Source: Streptomyces sp. TG1A-60
Lineage (GTDB): Bacteria > Actinomycetota > Actinomycetes > Streptomycetales > Streptomycetaceae
Assembly: GCF_037201975.1 (NCBI RefSeq)
Contig: NZ_CP147520.1
Coordinates: forward strand, 4,526,001 to 4,590,000
Reading direction: 5' to 3'
DNA length: 64,000 nt
In this document: positions 8,339 through 18,584 of the stretch, in pieces
How the letters are laid out: each line of letters starts with the position of its first letter
Numbering within the stretch: position 1 is the stretch's first letter
Notes under the pieces: model-generated
Database searches by the model: none
Seen by the model: only the letters and a program-made list of their open reading frames with translations
Told to the model about the DNA's origin: nothing
Translations under genes and position numbers: made by a program

Positions 8339-8368
8339 AGTGTGACCCTTCCACCCGCAAGAGGTCTA
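8339..8368 (-). promoter_or_regulatory. Predicted leaderless nagK promoter
   Basis: On the minus strand the -10 CACACT (8339-8344) and -35 TAGACC (8363-8368) are spaced 18 bp, and the -10 ends 7 nt before the GTG. The -35 is inside the first dre-like element, so a bound DasR would block it. Confidence 0.5.
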
Positions 8369-8375
8369 GTCCATT
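8360..8375. promoter_or_regulatory. DasR-like dre operator 1
   Basis: AGAGGTCTAGTCCATT matches the dre consensus ASTGGTCTAGACCAST at 13 of 16 positions. It sits in the divergent region between nagK and the binding-protein gene. Confidence 0.6.
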
Positions 8376-8377
8376 AG

Positions 8378-8393
8378 AGTGGTGTAGACCTTA
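8378..8393. promoter_or_regulatory. DasR-like dre operator 2
   Basis: AGTGGTGTAGACCTTA matches the dre consensus at 13 of 16 positions and begins 18 bp after the first element, on the side of the forward binding-protein gene. Confidence 0.6.
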
Positions 8394-8492
8394 TGAAGAA
8401 GTTCGAGAAATTCGAAAGTGACGGGCTTGGTCGCTGAGCCTGTGAACCAGGCTGTTGCGCGCGGGGCCCGTGCGACAGGTGGGACAGTACGA

Positions 8493-9788
8493 GTGCGACA
8501 GCGGCAGCGGCGGACGAAGAACGGCGTCAGGACCAACGTGACAGCGGCTCTGACCGCGCTGGGACTGATGGCGATGCTTGCGGGCTGCGGGGCCACGGAG
8601 GCCGACGGGCCGGGCGTCACCCTGAAACTGGTCGCCGCGGACTACGGCGCCTCCAGGGCGAACAGCTCCCAGAAGTACTGGGACGCGCTCGTTAAGGCGT
8701 ACGAGAAGGACCACCCGGGCGTCGAGATCGACGTCAGCGTCCACTCCTGGAACGACGTCGACCGCAAGGTCAGGGAGATGGTCGCCACCGGTGAGGCGCC
8801 CGACATGGCGCAGATCGGCACCTACGCCGACTACGCCTCGGCCGGCAGGCTCTACGAGGTCGAGGACCTGCTCTCCATCCCCGTCCAGGCCGGCTTCCTC
8901 AGCCGGCTCGCCGACGCGGGCAAGGTGCGGCGGGTGTCGTACGGGATGCCGTTCGCCGCGTCCACACGCGTGCTCTTCTACAACAAGAAGCTCTTCGCCG
9001 AGGCGGGCGCCGACAGTGCCCCGCGCAGCTGGAACGAGCTGCGGGCCGCCGCCGAGGACCTCGACGCGGCCGGCGTCGAGACCCCCTACGCGCTGCCGCT
9101 CGGGCCCGAGGAGGCCCAGGCCGAGACCATGCAGTGGCTGCTCGGCGGCGGCGCCGGCTACACCGACGACGTCGGCACCTACCAGCTCGACTCCCCCGAC
9201 AACGTCCGCACCTTCACCTGGCTCAAGGACGAACTCGTCGACAGGGGCCTCACGGGGCCCACCGCTCCCGCCGAGCTGAACCGCGCCGACGCGTTCCGGG
9301 CGTTCGCCCGGGGCGAGGTCGGCATGCTCAACGGCCACCCCAGCCTGATGCGCATGGCCGCCGACCAGGGCGTCGAGTACGGCACGGCCGCCATGCCGGG
9401 CCGCGACGGGCGGGCCCGCGCCACCCTGGGGGTCACCGACTGGATGATGGCCTTCAGGCAGAACGGCCACGGTGAGGAGATCGGCGACTTCCTCGACTTC
9501 GTCTACAGCGACGAGAACGTGCTCGCCTTCTCCCGCGAGTACGACCTCCTGCCGGTGACCGCCTCCGCGTCGCAGGCCATGGCCCGGGACAAGGACGACG
9601 CGGATCTCGCGCCGTTCCTCGACGAGCTTCCCGGCGCCGTGCTGTACCCCGTCGGCAAGACGTCCTGGGCGGACGTCAGCGCGGCGGTCAAGGAGCGGAT
9701 AGGCCGGGCGGTGCGGCGCGACGCGAAGCCGCGGGCGGTGCTTGAGCAGCTGCAGCAGACGGCGACCGTGGCGGATCGCGCGGAGTGA
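8493..9788 (+). CDS. ABC-transporter sugar-binding lipoprotein
   Basis: This is a family-1 extracellular solute-binding protein (about 431 residues) with a basic n-region, a hydrophobic h-region and the lipobox LAGC, so it is lipid-anchored outside the membrane. The mature part shows typical SBP segments: KLVAADYG, ATGEAPDMAQIGTYADYASAG, and YGMPFAASTRVLFYNKKLFAEAG. I chose the GTG at 8493 because AGGTGGGA precedes it by about 8 nt and it gives a normal signal peptide; an in-frame GTG at 8418 would add 25 residues. No permease or ATPase genes are adjacent, so it is an orphan. Two dre-like operators upstream and nagKA next door suggest an aminosugar ligand. Confidence 0.88.
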   Translation: MRQRQRRTKNGVRTNVTAALTALGLMAMLAGCGATEADGPGVTLKLVAADYGASRANSSQKYWDALVKAYEKDHPGVEIDVSVHSWNDVDRKVREMVATGEAPDMAQIGTYADYASAGRLYEVEDLLSIPVQAGFLSRLADAGKVRRVSYGMPFAASTRVLFYNKKLFAEAGADSAPRSWNELRAAAEDLDAAGVETPYALPLGPEEAQAETMQWLLGGGAGYTDDVGTYQLDSPDNVRTFTWLKDELVDRGLTGPTAPAELNRADAFRAFARGEVGMLNGHPSLMRMAADQGVEYGTAAMPGRDGRARATLGVTDWMMAFRQNGHGEEIGDFLDFVYSDENVLAFSREYDLLPVTASASQAMARDKDDADLAPFLDELPGAVLYPVGKTSWADVSAAVKERIGRAVRRDAKPRAVLEQLQQTATVADRAE

Positions 9789-9850
9789 GGAGTGAGGCGC
9801 GCCCCCGAACGCCCCCGGGCCGGTCCGGGGCGGGTGTCACAGCCGTCCGT

Positions 9851-9856
9851 TACCGT
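9851..9856 (+). promoter_or_regulatory. -10 box of a leaderless DUF3263 transcript
   Basis: TACCGT ends 7 nt before the ATG at 9864, the spacing expected when transcription starts at the start codon itself. Confidence 0.45.
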
Positions 9857-9863
9857 TCTCCGC

Positions 9864-10091
9864 ATGGACGAGCTCGACGCGCGTGAACAGGCCATCCTCG
9901 CGCTGGAGCGGCAGGGGTGGCCGGGGCCGGGCGCGAAGGAGCGGGCCGTGCGGGAGCGGCTGGGCCTCGCCCCCGTGCGCTACTACCAGCTGCTCAACGC
10001 CCTGCTGGACGACGAACGGGCCCTCGCCCACGACCCGGTGACGGTGAACCGGCTGCGGCGCGTGCGGGAGGGGCGGCGCGCCGAGAGATGA
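9864..10091 (+). CDS. DUF3263 family small protein
   Basis: A 75-residue cytosolic protein of the DUF3263 family. It shows the conserved pattern LDAREQAILALERQ, then a Gly/Lys linker, then GLAPVRYYQLLNALLDDERAL, which looks like a small helix-turn-helix fold. The function is unknown; the fold would suit DNA binding. The ATG at 9864 is chosen because the conserved domain starts there and a -10 lies 7 nt upstream; an earlier in-frame start at 9792 would add an unconserved tail. It precedes otsB by 16 bp on the same strand, though otsB has its own -10. Confidence 0.85.
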   Translation: MDELDAREQAILALERQGWPGPGAKERAVRERLGLAPVRYYQLLNALLDDERALAHDPVTVNRLRRVREGRRAER

Positions 10092-10094
10092 CGC

Positions 10095-10100
10095 TAGGGT
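10095..10100 (+). promoter_or_regulatory. -10 box of a leaderless otsB transcript
   Basis: TAGGGT ends 7 nt before the otsB ATG at 10108, and no Shine-Dalgarno is visible, so the mRNA is probably leaderless. Confidence 0.5.
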
Positions 10101-10107
10101 CTCAGCC

Positions 10108-10968
10108 ATGGGCAGCCACAAGGACGCAGAGAACCCCAAGGCCACCTTGCCGACACCCGTGACCCCGGCCGGACGGGACGCGCTGGACGCGATCCTCGCC
10201 CGCCCCGGCCGTACGGTGATCGCGCTCGACTTCGACGGCACGCTCGCCCCGATCGTGCCCGACCCCGAACAGGCCCGCGCCCACCCCGACGCGGTCGCCG
10301 CGGTCGCCGCGCTCGCCCCCAAGGTCGCCTCCGTCGCCGTGGTGACCGGCCGCCCGGCCGCGGTCGCCGTCCGCCACGGCGGCTTCGCCGGCATCCCCGG
10401 CCTGGAACACCTCGTCGTCCTCGGCCACTACGGCGCCGAACGCTGGGACGCCGTCACCGGCACGGTCAGCGCCCCCGCCCCGCACCCCGGCGTCGCCGCC
10501 GTCCGCGCCGAACTCCCCGGCTTCCTGGAGGGCGTCGACGCCCGGCGGGGCACCTGGATCGAGGAGAAGGGCCGGGCGCTCGCCGTCCACACCCGCCGCG
10601 CCACCGACCCGCAGGCCGCCTTCGAGGCGCTGCGGTCCCCCCTCACCGACCTCGCCACCCGCCACGGCCTCATCGTCGAACCCGGCCGCTTGGTCCTCGA
10701 ACTCCGCCCCCCGGGCATGGACAAGGGCGTCGCCCTCCGCACCTACCTGGAGGAGACCGCCGCCGAGTCCGTCCTCTACGCCGGCGACGACCTCGGCGAC
10801 CTCCCCGCCTACGCCGCCCTGGAAGAACTCCGCACCGAGGGCACCCCGGCCCTGCTGGTGTGCAGCGGCAGCCCGGAGGTCACGGAACTCTCCAAGAGAG
10901 CGGACGTGGTCGTCGACGGCCCGGCAGGGGTCGTACACCTGCTGGCGGCGATCGCCGAGCACTTGTAA
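10108..10968 (+). CDS. otsB: Trehalose-6-phosphate phosphatase
   Basis: A 286-residue HAD phosphatase that removes phosphate from trehalose-6-P, the last step of the OtsAB route. Motif I is ALDFDGTLAPIV with the nucleophile Asp (about residues 38-43), motif II is VVTGRP, the substrate region includes GHYGAERWD, and motif IV is YAGDDLGDLPAY. It faces otsA, which ends 29 bp away on the other strand, so the two pathway genes are convergent and not an operon. Start choice is supported by the -10 spacing upstream. Confidence 0.93.
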   Translation: MGSHKDAENPKATLPTPVTPAGRDALDAILARPGRTVIALDFDGTLAPIVPDPEQARAHPDAVAAVAALAPKVASVAVVTGRPAAVAVRHGGFAGIPGLEHLVVLGHYGAERWDAVTGTVSAPAPHPGVAAVRAELPGFLEGVDARRGTWIEEKGRALAVHTRRATDPQAAFEALRSPLTDLATRHGLIVEPGRLVLELRPPGMDKGVALRTYLEETAAESVLYAGDDLGDLPAYAALEELRTEGTPALLVCSGSPEVTELSKRADVVVDGPAGVVHLLAAIAEHL

Positions 10969-10987
10969 GCGGGGCCGGCCCCGGCTT
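10967..10987. terminator. Bidirectional terminator between otsB and otsA
   Basis: The perfect 12-bp palindrome GGGGCCGGCCCC, extended with bulges to AAGC and GCTT, lies between the two convergent stop codons. Confidence 0.4.
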
Positions 10988-10997
10988 CAGCCGCTCT

Positions 10998-12419
10998 TCA
11001 CCCCTCCAACGCCCGCAACTGGTCCAGGAACCACCGGGTCGGCGGCAACGCCGTAGCCGCCGCGGCCAACCGCTTCGTACGCTCGGCCCGCTCGTCCACC
11101 GGCACACTCAACGCCTCGTGCAGCGCCTCCGCCGTACCGACCACGTCATACGGATTCACCACCACCGCATCGTCACCGAGCTCCTCGAACGCCCCGGCCT
11201 CCCGCGACAGCACCAGCACGCACCCCTCGTCGGAGACCACCGGCACCTCCTTGGCGACGAGGTTCATGCCGTCCCGGATGGGGTTGACGAGCGCCACGTC
11301 CGCCAGCCGGTACGCCGCCAGCGACCGCGCGAAGTCGTCCTTCAGGTGGAGGATGACCGGGGTCCAGCCCGGCGTCCCGTACCGCTCGTTGATCTCGTCC
11401 GCGACCCGCTCGACCTCGGTCATGTAGTCCCGGTACACGGCGAGGTCCTGCCGCGACGGGTAGGCGAAGGCGACGTGCACGACGCGCTCGCGCCAGGACG
11501 GCCGGTCGTCGAGGAGCTGCCGGTAGGCGAGCAGGCCCCGCACGATGTTCTTGGACAGCTCCGTGCGGTCGACGCGGACGATCGCGCGGCGCGGGGAGCC
11601 GTCGGGAGCCGTCCCGATCTGCTCCCGCAGCGCGGCCATGCGCTCGTCGACGTCCGTCTCGTGGGCGCGGGCGCGCAGGAAGTCCGCGTCGGCGCCCAGG
11701 CCGTGCACGCCGATTCGGGTGCCGGACGGGACGCCGGGGCCCAGGACGGCGTGACAGCAGTCGGTGAACGCGTCCGCCCACCGCCGCGTGAGGAACGCGG
11801 CCCGGTCGGCACCGAGGATGCCGCTGAGCACCTGCGCGGCGATGTCGTCGGGGAGCAGCCGGAAGTAGTCGACGGGCGCCCACGGGGTGTGCGAGAAGTG
11901 GCCGATCCGCAGATCGGGGCGGAGTTCGCGGAGCATCCGGGGCACGAGTGTCAGGTGGTAGTCCTGGACGAGCACGGCCGCGCCGTCCGCCGCCTCCTGC
12001 GCGAGCGCCTCGGCGAAGGCCCGGTTGTACGTCTCGTACGAGGCCCACTGGCGCCGGAACTCCGCGTCGAAGGCGGGCTCCAGCGGGGTCTGGTAGAGCA
12101 TGTGGTGCACGAACCACAGCACGGAGTTGGCCACGCCGTTGTACGCGTCGGCGTGCACGTCGGCAGGGATGTCCAGCATGCGTACGCCGGGCTCGGCCAC
12201 ACCTCGGCGTACGGCCTCGCGGTCGCCGTCGCCCAGTGCGGAGCACACCCAGACGGCGCCGGACTCCTGGTCGATCGCGGAGAGTCCGGACACCAGGCCG
12301 CCGCCGCCGCGCCTGGAGGTGAGGTCGCCGGTCTTCTCGTCCAGCGTGTACGTGACGGGGCCCCGGTTGGAGGCGACCAGCACCTGGGCCGCGCCGTGCG
12401 TTGATGCCATACGGCTCAA
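10998..12419 (-). CDS. otsA: Trehalose-6-phosphate synthase
   Basis: This 473-residue GT20 glycosyltransferase joins glucose from a nucleotide-glucose donor to glucose-6-P. Family marks are LVASNRGPVTY at the N-terminus, a Gly-rich GGGGLVSGL loop, VQDYHLTLVPRMLR, FSHTPWAPVDYFRLLP, and the donor-binding NPIRDGMNLVAKEVPVV near the C-terminus. It should be cytosolic and work with otsB for trehalose synthesis under desiccation or osmotic stress and in spores. The reading frame is complete with no extension beyond the family length. Confidence 0.94.
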   Translation of the reverse strand: MSRMASTHGAAQVLVASNRGPVTYTLDEKTGDLTSRRGGGGLVSGLSAIDQESGAVWVCSALGDGDREAVRRGVAEPGVRMLDIPADVHADAYNGVANSVLWFVHHMLYQTPLEPAFDAEFRRQWASYETYNRAFAEALAQEAADGAAVLVQDYHLTLVPRMLRELRPDLRIGHFSHTPWAPVDYFRLLPDDIAAQVLSGILGADRAAFLTRRWADAFTDCCHAVLGPGVPSGTRIGVHGLGADADFLRARAHETDVDERMAALREQIGTAPDGSPRRAIVRVDRTELSKNIVRGLLAYRQLLDDRPSWRERVVHVAFAYPSRQDLAVYRDYMTEVERVADEINERYGTPGWTPVILHLKDDFARSLAAYRLADVALVNPIRDGMNLVAKEVPVVSDEGCVLVLSREAGAFEELGDDAVVVNPYDVVGTAEALHEALSVPVDERAERTKRLAAAATALPPTRWFLDQLRALEG

Positions 12420-12507
12420 CCTAGCCCGGAGGTTCGGTGGTCAAACGTGCGGTTCGGCCGTATACAGGAGCGCCCGTGCGGCTGGGGGTGCGCGGGGGAC
12501 GGCGGTT

Positions 12508-12660
12508 GCGGGTGATGCGTGGCTGCTCGCGCAGTTCCCCGCGCCCATGAGAGGCACGGGTGCCGCGGGCTGGGAAGCCCGGGGCGCAGCCCCTGCTTCT
12601 CAGGGGCGCGGGGCCGTGCCACCGTGCGGCTCCGCCATGTGGGCGCGACCAGCCACGACG
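12508..12660. repeat. Copy of a dispersed GC-rich intergenic element
   Basis: It contains TGCTCGCGCAGTTCCCCGC at the left and GGCTCCGCC...GTGGGCGCGACCAGCCACGA at the right. Related blocks occur at 50700-50770, 55895-56035, about 36775-36850 and 57380-57490. It fills most of the otsA-gpgS gap and contains no gene. Confidence 0.55.
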
Positions 12661-12696
12661 GACCCGCACCCGCCGTCCCCAGCCGCACCCCCCTGA

Positions 12697-13665
12697 TCAC
12701 GCGGCCTTTCGCTCCACGTACTCCGCGATCTCCGCCATCGGCGGCCTCTCCTCCAGGTCCACCGAGTGCGTCCGCGGCTCGAAGCCCTCCTCGCCCCGTT
12801 CGAACTGGGTCAGCACCGGACGGATCAGGTGGCCCCGGGCCAGCCGGAGTTGCGCGGTGCGGTAGATGGCGGCGGACATGCGGCCCAGGGCCTGGCCGTC
12901 CTGGTGGCGGTGTTTGCGGACGCCCACGTCGACCTGGGCGAGGGCGTCGAGCCCGACGAGGTGGAGGGCGTCGACGAGCATGCCCAGCTCGACGCCGTAG
13001 CCGACCGGGAAGGGGAGCTGTTCCAACAGGGAGCGGCGGGCCGCGTACTCGCCGCCGAGCGGCTGGACGAAGCCGGCCAGCCGGGGCCAGTGCATGTTGA
13101 GCAGGGGGCGGGCCATGAGTTCCGTCACCCGGCCGCCCTGGCCGGCCGCCGACCCCAACGGGCGGTCGTACATCGCCTTGACGAGGTCGACGCCGGGGTC
13201 GGTGAGCAGGGGGCCGACGATGCCGGAGACGAAGTCGGACGAGAACTCCCTGAGGTCCGCGTCGACGAAGCAGACGATGTCGCCCGTCGTCGCCAGCAGC
13301 GACCGCCACAGGACCTCGCCCTTGCCGGGCACGGTGGGGAGGCGGGGCAGGATCTCGTCGCGGTGGACGACCCTCGCACCGGCCGCCGCGGCGACCTCGG
13401 ACGTGCGGTCGGTCGAGCCGGAGTCGACGACCACGATCTCGTCGACGAGCGGGACCCGGCGCATGAGGTCGTGGCGGATGACGGCGACGATGTCGCCGAC
13501 CGTCTCCTCCTCGTCGAGGGCGGGCAGAACGACGCTGACCGTCTGGCCGCCGGCGCGTTTCGCGGCCAGGATCCGGTGGAGCGGGCGGTCGGCCACGGAC
13601 CAGGAGCGGGTACTCAGCCAGCGCTCGACTTCCTTCAGCACGGTGCGCGGCTCCTCTGCGTTCAT
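12697..13665 (-). CDS. gpgS: Glucosyl-3-phosphoglycerate synthase
   Basis: A 322-residue GT81/GT2-like enzyme that transfers glucose from a nucleotide sugar to 3-phosphoglycerate, first step to glucosylglycerate. It shows VVLPALDEEETVGDIV (donor-binding strand), EIVVVDSGSTDRTSEVA, a VPGKGEVLWRSL loop, the metal-binding FVDADLREFSSDFV, and FVQPLGGEYAARRSLLEQLPFPVGYGVELG. The length fits the family. Its position next to otsA fits a compatible-solute cluster; in mycobacteria the same product primes methylglucose polysaccharide. The start ATG is close to the conserved N-terminus. Confidence 0.92.
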   Translation of the reverse strand: MNAEEPRTVLKEVERWLSTRSWSVADRPLHRILAAKRAGGQTVSVVLPALDEEETVGDIVAVIRHDLMRRVPLVDEIVVVDSGSTDRTSEVAAAAGARVVHRDEILPRLPTVPGKGEVLWRSLLATTGDIVCFVDADLREFSSDFVSGIVGPLLTDPGVDLVKAMYDRPLGSAAGQGGRVTELMARPLLNMHWPRLAGFVQPLGGEYAARRSLLEQLPFPVGYGVELGMLVDALHLVGLDALAQVDVGVRKHRHQDGQALGRMSAAIYRTAQLRLARGHLIRPVLTQFERGEEGFEPRTHSVDLEERPPMAEIAEYVERKAA

Positions 13666-13772
13666 CTCGCGGTTCGGACGGTTCCCTCAACTGTCCTGGC
13701 CGTCGGTTACAGTCTTGGACAACGCTGATGACCATCGCATGTCGGTGCTCGTTCGCGCATACAACCGAATAC

Positions 13773-13930
13773 CGCTCATCCAGAGGGGCAGAGGGACACG
13801 GCCCGATGAAGCCCCGGCAACCCTCCAGCCGGTCTCGTGACGATCACCGTCGATCGCACCGCGAGGCTCCCGGCTCGGGAAGGTGCCAAATCCGTCTCAC
13901 GGCGAGATGCGTCGTGGGGAAGATGAGGAG
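13773..13930 (+). ncRNA. SAM-I (S-box) riboswitch upstream of thrC
   Basis: The conserved S-box core is present in order: CTCATC (P1 5' strand, 13775-13780), AGAGGGGCAGAGGGAC, GGCCCGATGAA, CCGGCAACC, then AGGTGCCAAATCC, and GATGAG (P1 3' strand, 13922-13927). The P1 3' strand runs directly into GAGAAAGGG, the probable Shine-Dalgarno of thrC, so SAM binding could mask it and repress translation. There is no obvious intrinsic terminator between the aptamer and the start codon. Confidence 0.9.
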
Positions 13931-13946
13931 AAAGGGCCTCGCCTCC

Positions 13947-15275
13947 ATGGCTGCGCAGACTGTCGCAAGCACCACCGACTCCACCCCCGGTTCCGCCACC
14001 GCGTCCCCCGCTTCCACCGCCTCCGGTGTCGACCTCGGGCCCGCCGCCGCCCTGAGCTGCCGCGAGTGCGGTCACCGCGTCCCGCTCGGCCCCGTCTTCG
14101 CGTGCGAGGAGTGTTTCGGCCCGCTGGAGATCGCGTACGACTACTCCGCGTACGACACGGAGGAGCTGCGGAAGCGGATCGAGGCGGGCCCCGCGAACAT
14201 CTGGCGGTACGCGCCCCTGCTGCCCGTCCCGGCCGACGTGGCCACCAAGCCGAACATCAACCCCGGCTGGACCCAGCTCGTCAAGGCCGACAACCTGGCG
14301 GGCGCGCTCGGCGTCGACCCGGGCAAGCTCTTCGTCAAGGACGACTCCGGCAACCCGACGCACTCCTTCAAGGACCGCGTCGTCGCCCAGGCGCTGGAGG
14401 CGGCCCGCGCCTTCGGTTTCACCACCCTCTCCTGCTCCTCCACGGGCAACCTGGCCGGCGCCGTGGGTGCCGCCGCCGCCCGCGCCGGCTTCCGGTCCTG
14501 CGTGTTCATCCCGCACGACCTGGAACAGGGCAAGGTCGTCATGGCCGCGGTCTACGGCGGCGAGCTCGTCGGCATCGAGGGCAACTACGACGACGTGAAC
14601 CGCTTCTGCTCCGAGCTGATCGGCGACCCGGCCGGCGAGGGCTGGGGCTTCGTGAACGTCAACCTGCGGCCGTACTACGCGGAGGGATCGAAGACGCTCG
14701 CGTACGAGATCTGCGAGCAGCTCGGCTGGCGGCTCCCGGACCAGCTCGTCGTCCCGATCGCCTCCGGCTCGCAGCTCACGAAGATCGACAAGGGGCTGCA
14801 GGAGCTGATCAAGCTCGGGCTCGTCGAGGACAGGCCGTACAAGATCTTCGGTGCGCAGGCCGAAGGCTGCTCGCCGGTGTCCGTCGCGTTCAAGGCGGGC
14901 CACGACGTCGTACGGCCGCAGAAGCCGGACACCATCGCCAAGTCGCTGGCGATCGGCAACCCGGCCGACGGGCCGTACGTGCTCGACATCGCCCGGCGCA
15001 CCGGCGGGGCCGTCGAGGACGTGACGGACGCGCAGATCGTGGACGCGATCAGGCTGCTCGCGCGGACCGAGGGGATCTTCGCGGAGACGGCCGGTGGTGT
15101 GACCGTCGGGGTCACGAAGAAGCTGATCGAGGACGGGGTTCTCGACCCGACGCTGACGACGGTCGTCCTCAACACCGGCGACGGTCTGAAGACGCTGGAC
15201 GCGGTGGCCGGCACCGGGCTGACCGCGACCATCCGGCCCAACCTCGACTCGTTCCGTGAAGCCGGTCTCGCCTGA
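13947..15275 (+). CDS. thrC: Threonine synthase
   Basis: A 442-residue PLP enzyme converting O-phosphohomoserine to threonine. After a ~25-residue Ser/Thr-rich tail comes a CRECGH...CEEC putative zinc knuckle (about 37-62). The PLP lysine is in GNPTHSFKDRVV (about 134-145), followed by the phosphate loop CSSTGNLAGAVGAAA and LVVPIASGSQLTK. The ATG at 13947 is used because the frame upstream is riboswitch RNA and AAAGGG lies 10 nt before it. Control by a SAM riboswitch links threonine output to methionine/SAM status, plausible because both pathways draw on homoserine. The moaD-like gene follows in the same direction. Confidence 0.94.
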   Translation: MAAQTVASTTDSTPGSATASPASTASGVDLGPAAALSCRECGHRVPLGPVFACEECFGPLEIAYDYSAYDTEELRKRIEAGPANIWRYAPLLPVPADVATKPNINPGWTQLVKADNLAGALGVDPGKLFVKDDSGNPTHSFKDRVVAQALEAARAFGFTTLSCSSTGNLAGAVGAAAARAGFRSCVFIPHDLEQGKVVMAAVYGGELVGIEGNYDDVNRFCSELIGDPAGEGWGFVNVNLRPYYAEGSKTLAYEICEQLGWRLPDQLVVPIASGSQLTKIDKGLQELIKLGLVEDRPYKIFGAQAEGCSPVSVAFKAGHDVVRPQKPDTIAKSLAIGNPADGPYVLDIARRTGGAVEDVTDAQIVDAIRLLARTEGIFAETAGGVTVGVTKKLIEDGVLDPTLTTVVLNTGDGLKTLDAVAGTGLTATIRPNLDSFREAGLA

Positions 15276-15389
15276 GACCGGGTCGTCGTTCGGCTGCGGA
15301 CCCGTGGGGCCCGGTCACGCCCACGCGGCGGTAGCCGCACATGGAACACGCCCCCTAGCTCTGCCGCACGTATCCGGAGGTTTCCCATC

Positions 15390-15665
15390 ATGTCCGTCAG
15401 CGTTCGCATCCCCACCATCCTTCGCACCTACACCGGCGGGCAGGCCGAGGTGACCGCTGAAGGCGCCACCCTCGCCGAGGTCATCGCCGACCTGGAGAAG
15501 AACCACAACGGGATCGCCGCCCGGGTTCTGGATGATCAGGGCAAGCTGCGGCGGTTCGTGAACGTGTATGTGAATGACGACGACGTCCGGTTCGAGCAGG
15601 GGCTGGAGACGGCCACGCCGGACGGTGCGGGCGTGTCGATCATCCCCGCGGTCGCCGGTGGCTGA
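15390..15665 (+). CDS. MoaD/ThiS-type sulfur carrier protein (CysO-like)
   Basis: This 91-residue beta-grasp protein of the MoaD family ends in the di-glycine AVAGG, the site that is adenylated and thiocarboxylated. Internal marks are VRIPTILRTYTGGQ, NHNGIAARVLDDQGKLRRFVNVYVNDDDVRF and GAGVSIIPAVAGG, closest to CysO-like carriers that donate sulfur for cysteine or homocysteine synthesis. It follows thrC by 114 bp and may be co-transcribed under the SAM riboswitch, which would make sense if it feeds methionine synthesis. GGAGG lies 7 nt before the ATG. A strong terminator follows. Confidence 0.9.
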   Translation: MSVSVRIPTILRTYTGGQAEVTAEGATLAEVIADLEKNHNGIAARVLDDQGKLRRFVNVYVNDDDVRFEQGLETATPDGAGVSIIPAVAGG

Positions 15666-15724
15666 CCGCCGGTCAGTACCGGTCGGTAGTAACCGTCGGT
15701 AACATCGATTACCGAGCGTTCATC

Positions 15725-15763
15725 GAATTGCCCCCTCCGCGAGAGAAGCGGAGGGGGCAATTC
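15725..15763 (+). terminator. Strong terminator after thrC-moaD unit
   Basis: A perfect 16-bp stem with arms GAATTGCCCCCTCCGC and GCGGAGGGGGCAATTC and the loop GAGAGAA, followed by TCT. It lies 60 bp after the sulfur carrier stop. Confidence 0.85.
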
Positions 15764-15988
15764 TCTATGGTTGAGCAGGGTACAGTTGGGGAACGCGGAT
15801 CGATCGCCGTAGTGATTTCGTGCCCGGCGCATATGTGAGCTCGCCGCACGCCCTATACGAAATAGCCAAAGTATGCAGGGCTTTTGCGCGTTTTGCTCCT
15901 TTTGTGAGGCCCGACTTGCCCTGAATTCGGGCGAATTGTTCGTACATTCCCGACCGGTCGTGTCCAGAATTCTCGTCCGATTGACCTG

Positions 15989-16016
15989 TTGCAGAGGGCA
16001 GTTGGACAGATACATT
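15989..16016 (+). promoter_or_regulatory. Candidate promoter of the cold-shock gene
   Basis: TTGCAG (15989-15994) and TACATT (16011-16016) are separated by 16 bp and resemble a housekeeping sigma (HrdB) promoter. Confidence 0.4.
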
Positions 16017-16066
16017 CGGCCGCGGTCGACGCGTTCCGGCGCACACCCCCAACCGTTGGGGGGTGA

Positions 16067-18319
<2,253 letters not shown>

Positions 18320-18349
18320 TCGACCCCGGTCGATCACCGTCCTTCAGTA

Positions 18350-18390
18350 CCGAGGGCGGCACTCCCTGAGAACGGGAGTGCCGCCCTCGG
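18350..18390 (+). terminator. Terminator after groEL2
   Basis: A perfect 17-bp stem, CCGAGGGCGGCACTCCC and its complement, around the loop TGAGAAC, starts 31 bp after the groEL2 stop. Confidence 0.85.
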
Positions 18391-18584
18391 GCGTGTCCGG
18401 GGTCACATGGGCGGGGGCGCGATGCCGGAATGCCGTGGCGGCGCGGGGCGGTTGACGGGAGAGGCGTACATGCGTGTGCATGTACCGAATCGGCCACTCG
18501 CGTCCGCCGTCCGCGTCCGCGTCGGCCACCGCGTCCGCATCAGCCACCCGAAGTCCGACCACGACCTCTCCGAGGAGTCCTCAC

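Noticed and set aside
6452..8377. 641-codon + strand frame over nagA and nagK
   Set aside because: Antisense shadow of two genes with intact motifs and an ATGA overlap.
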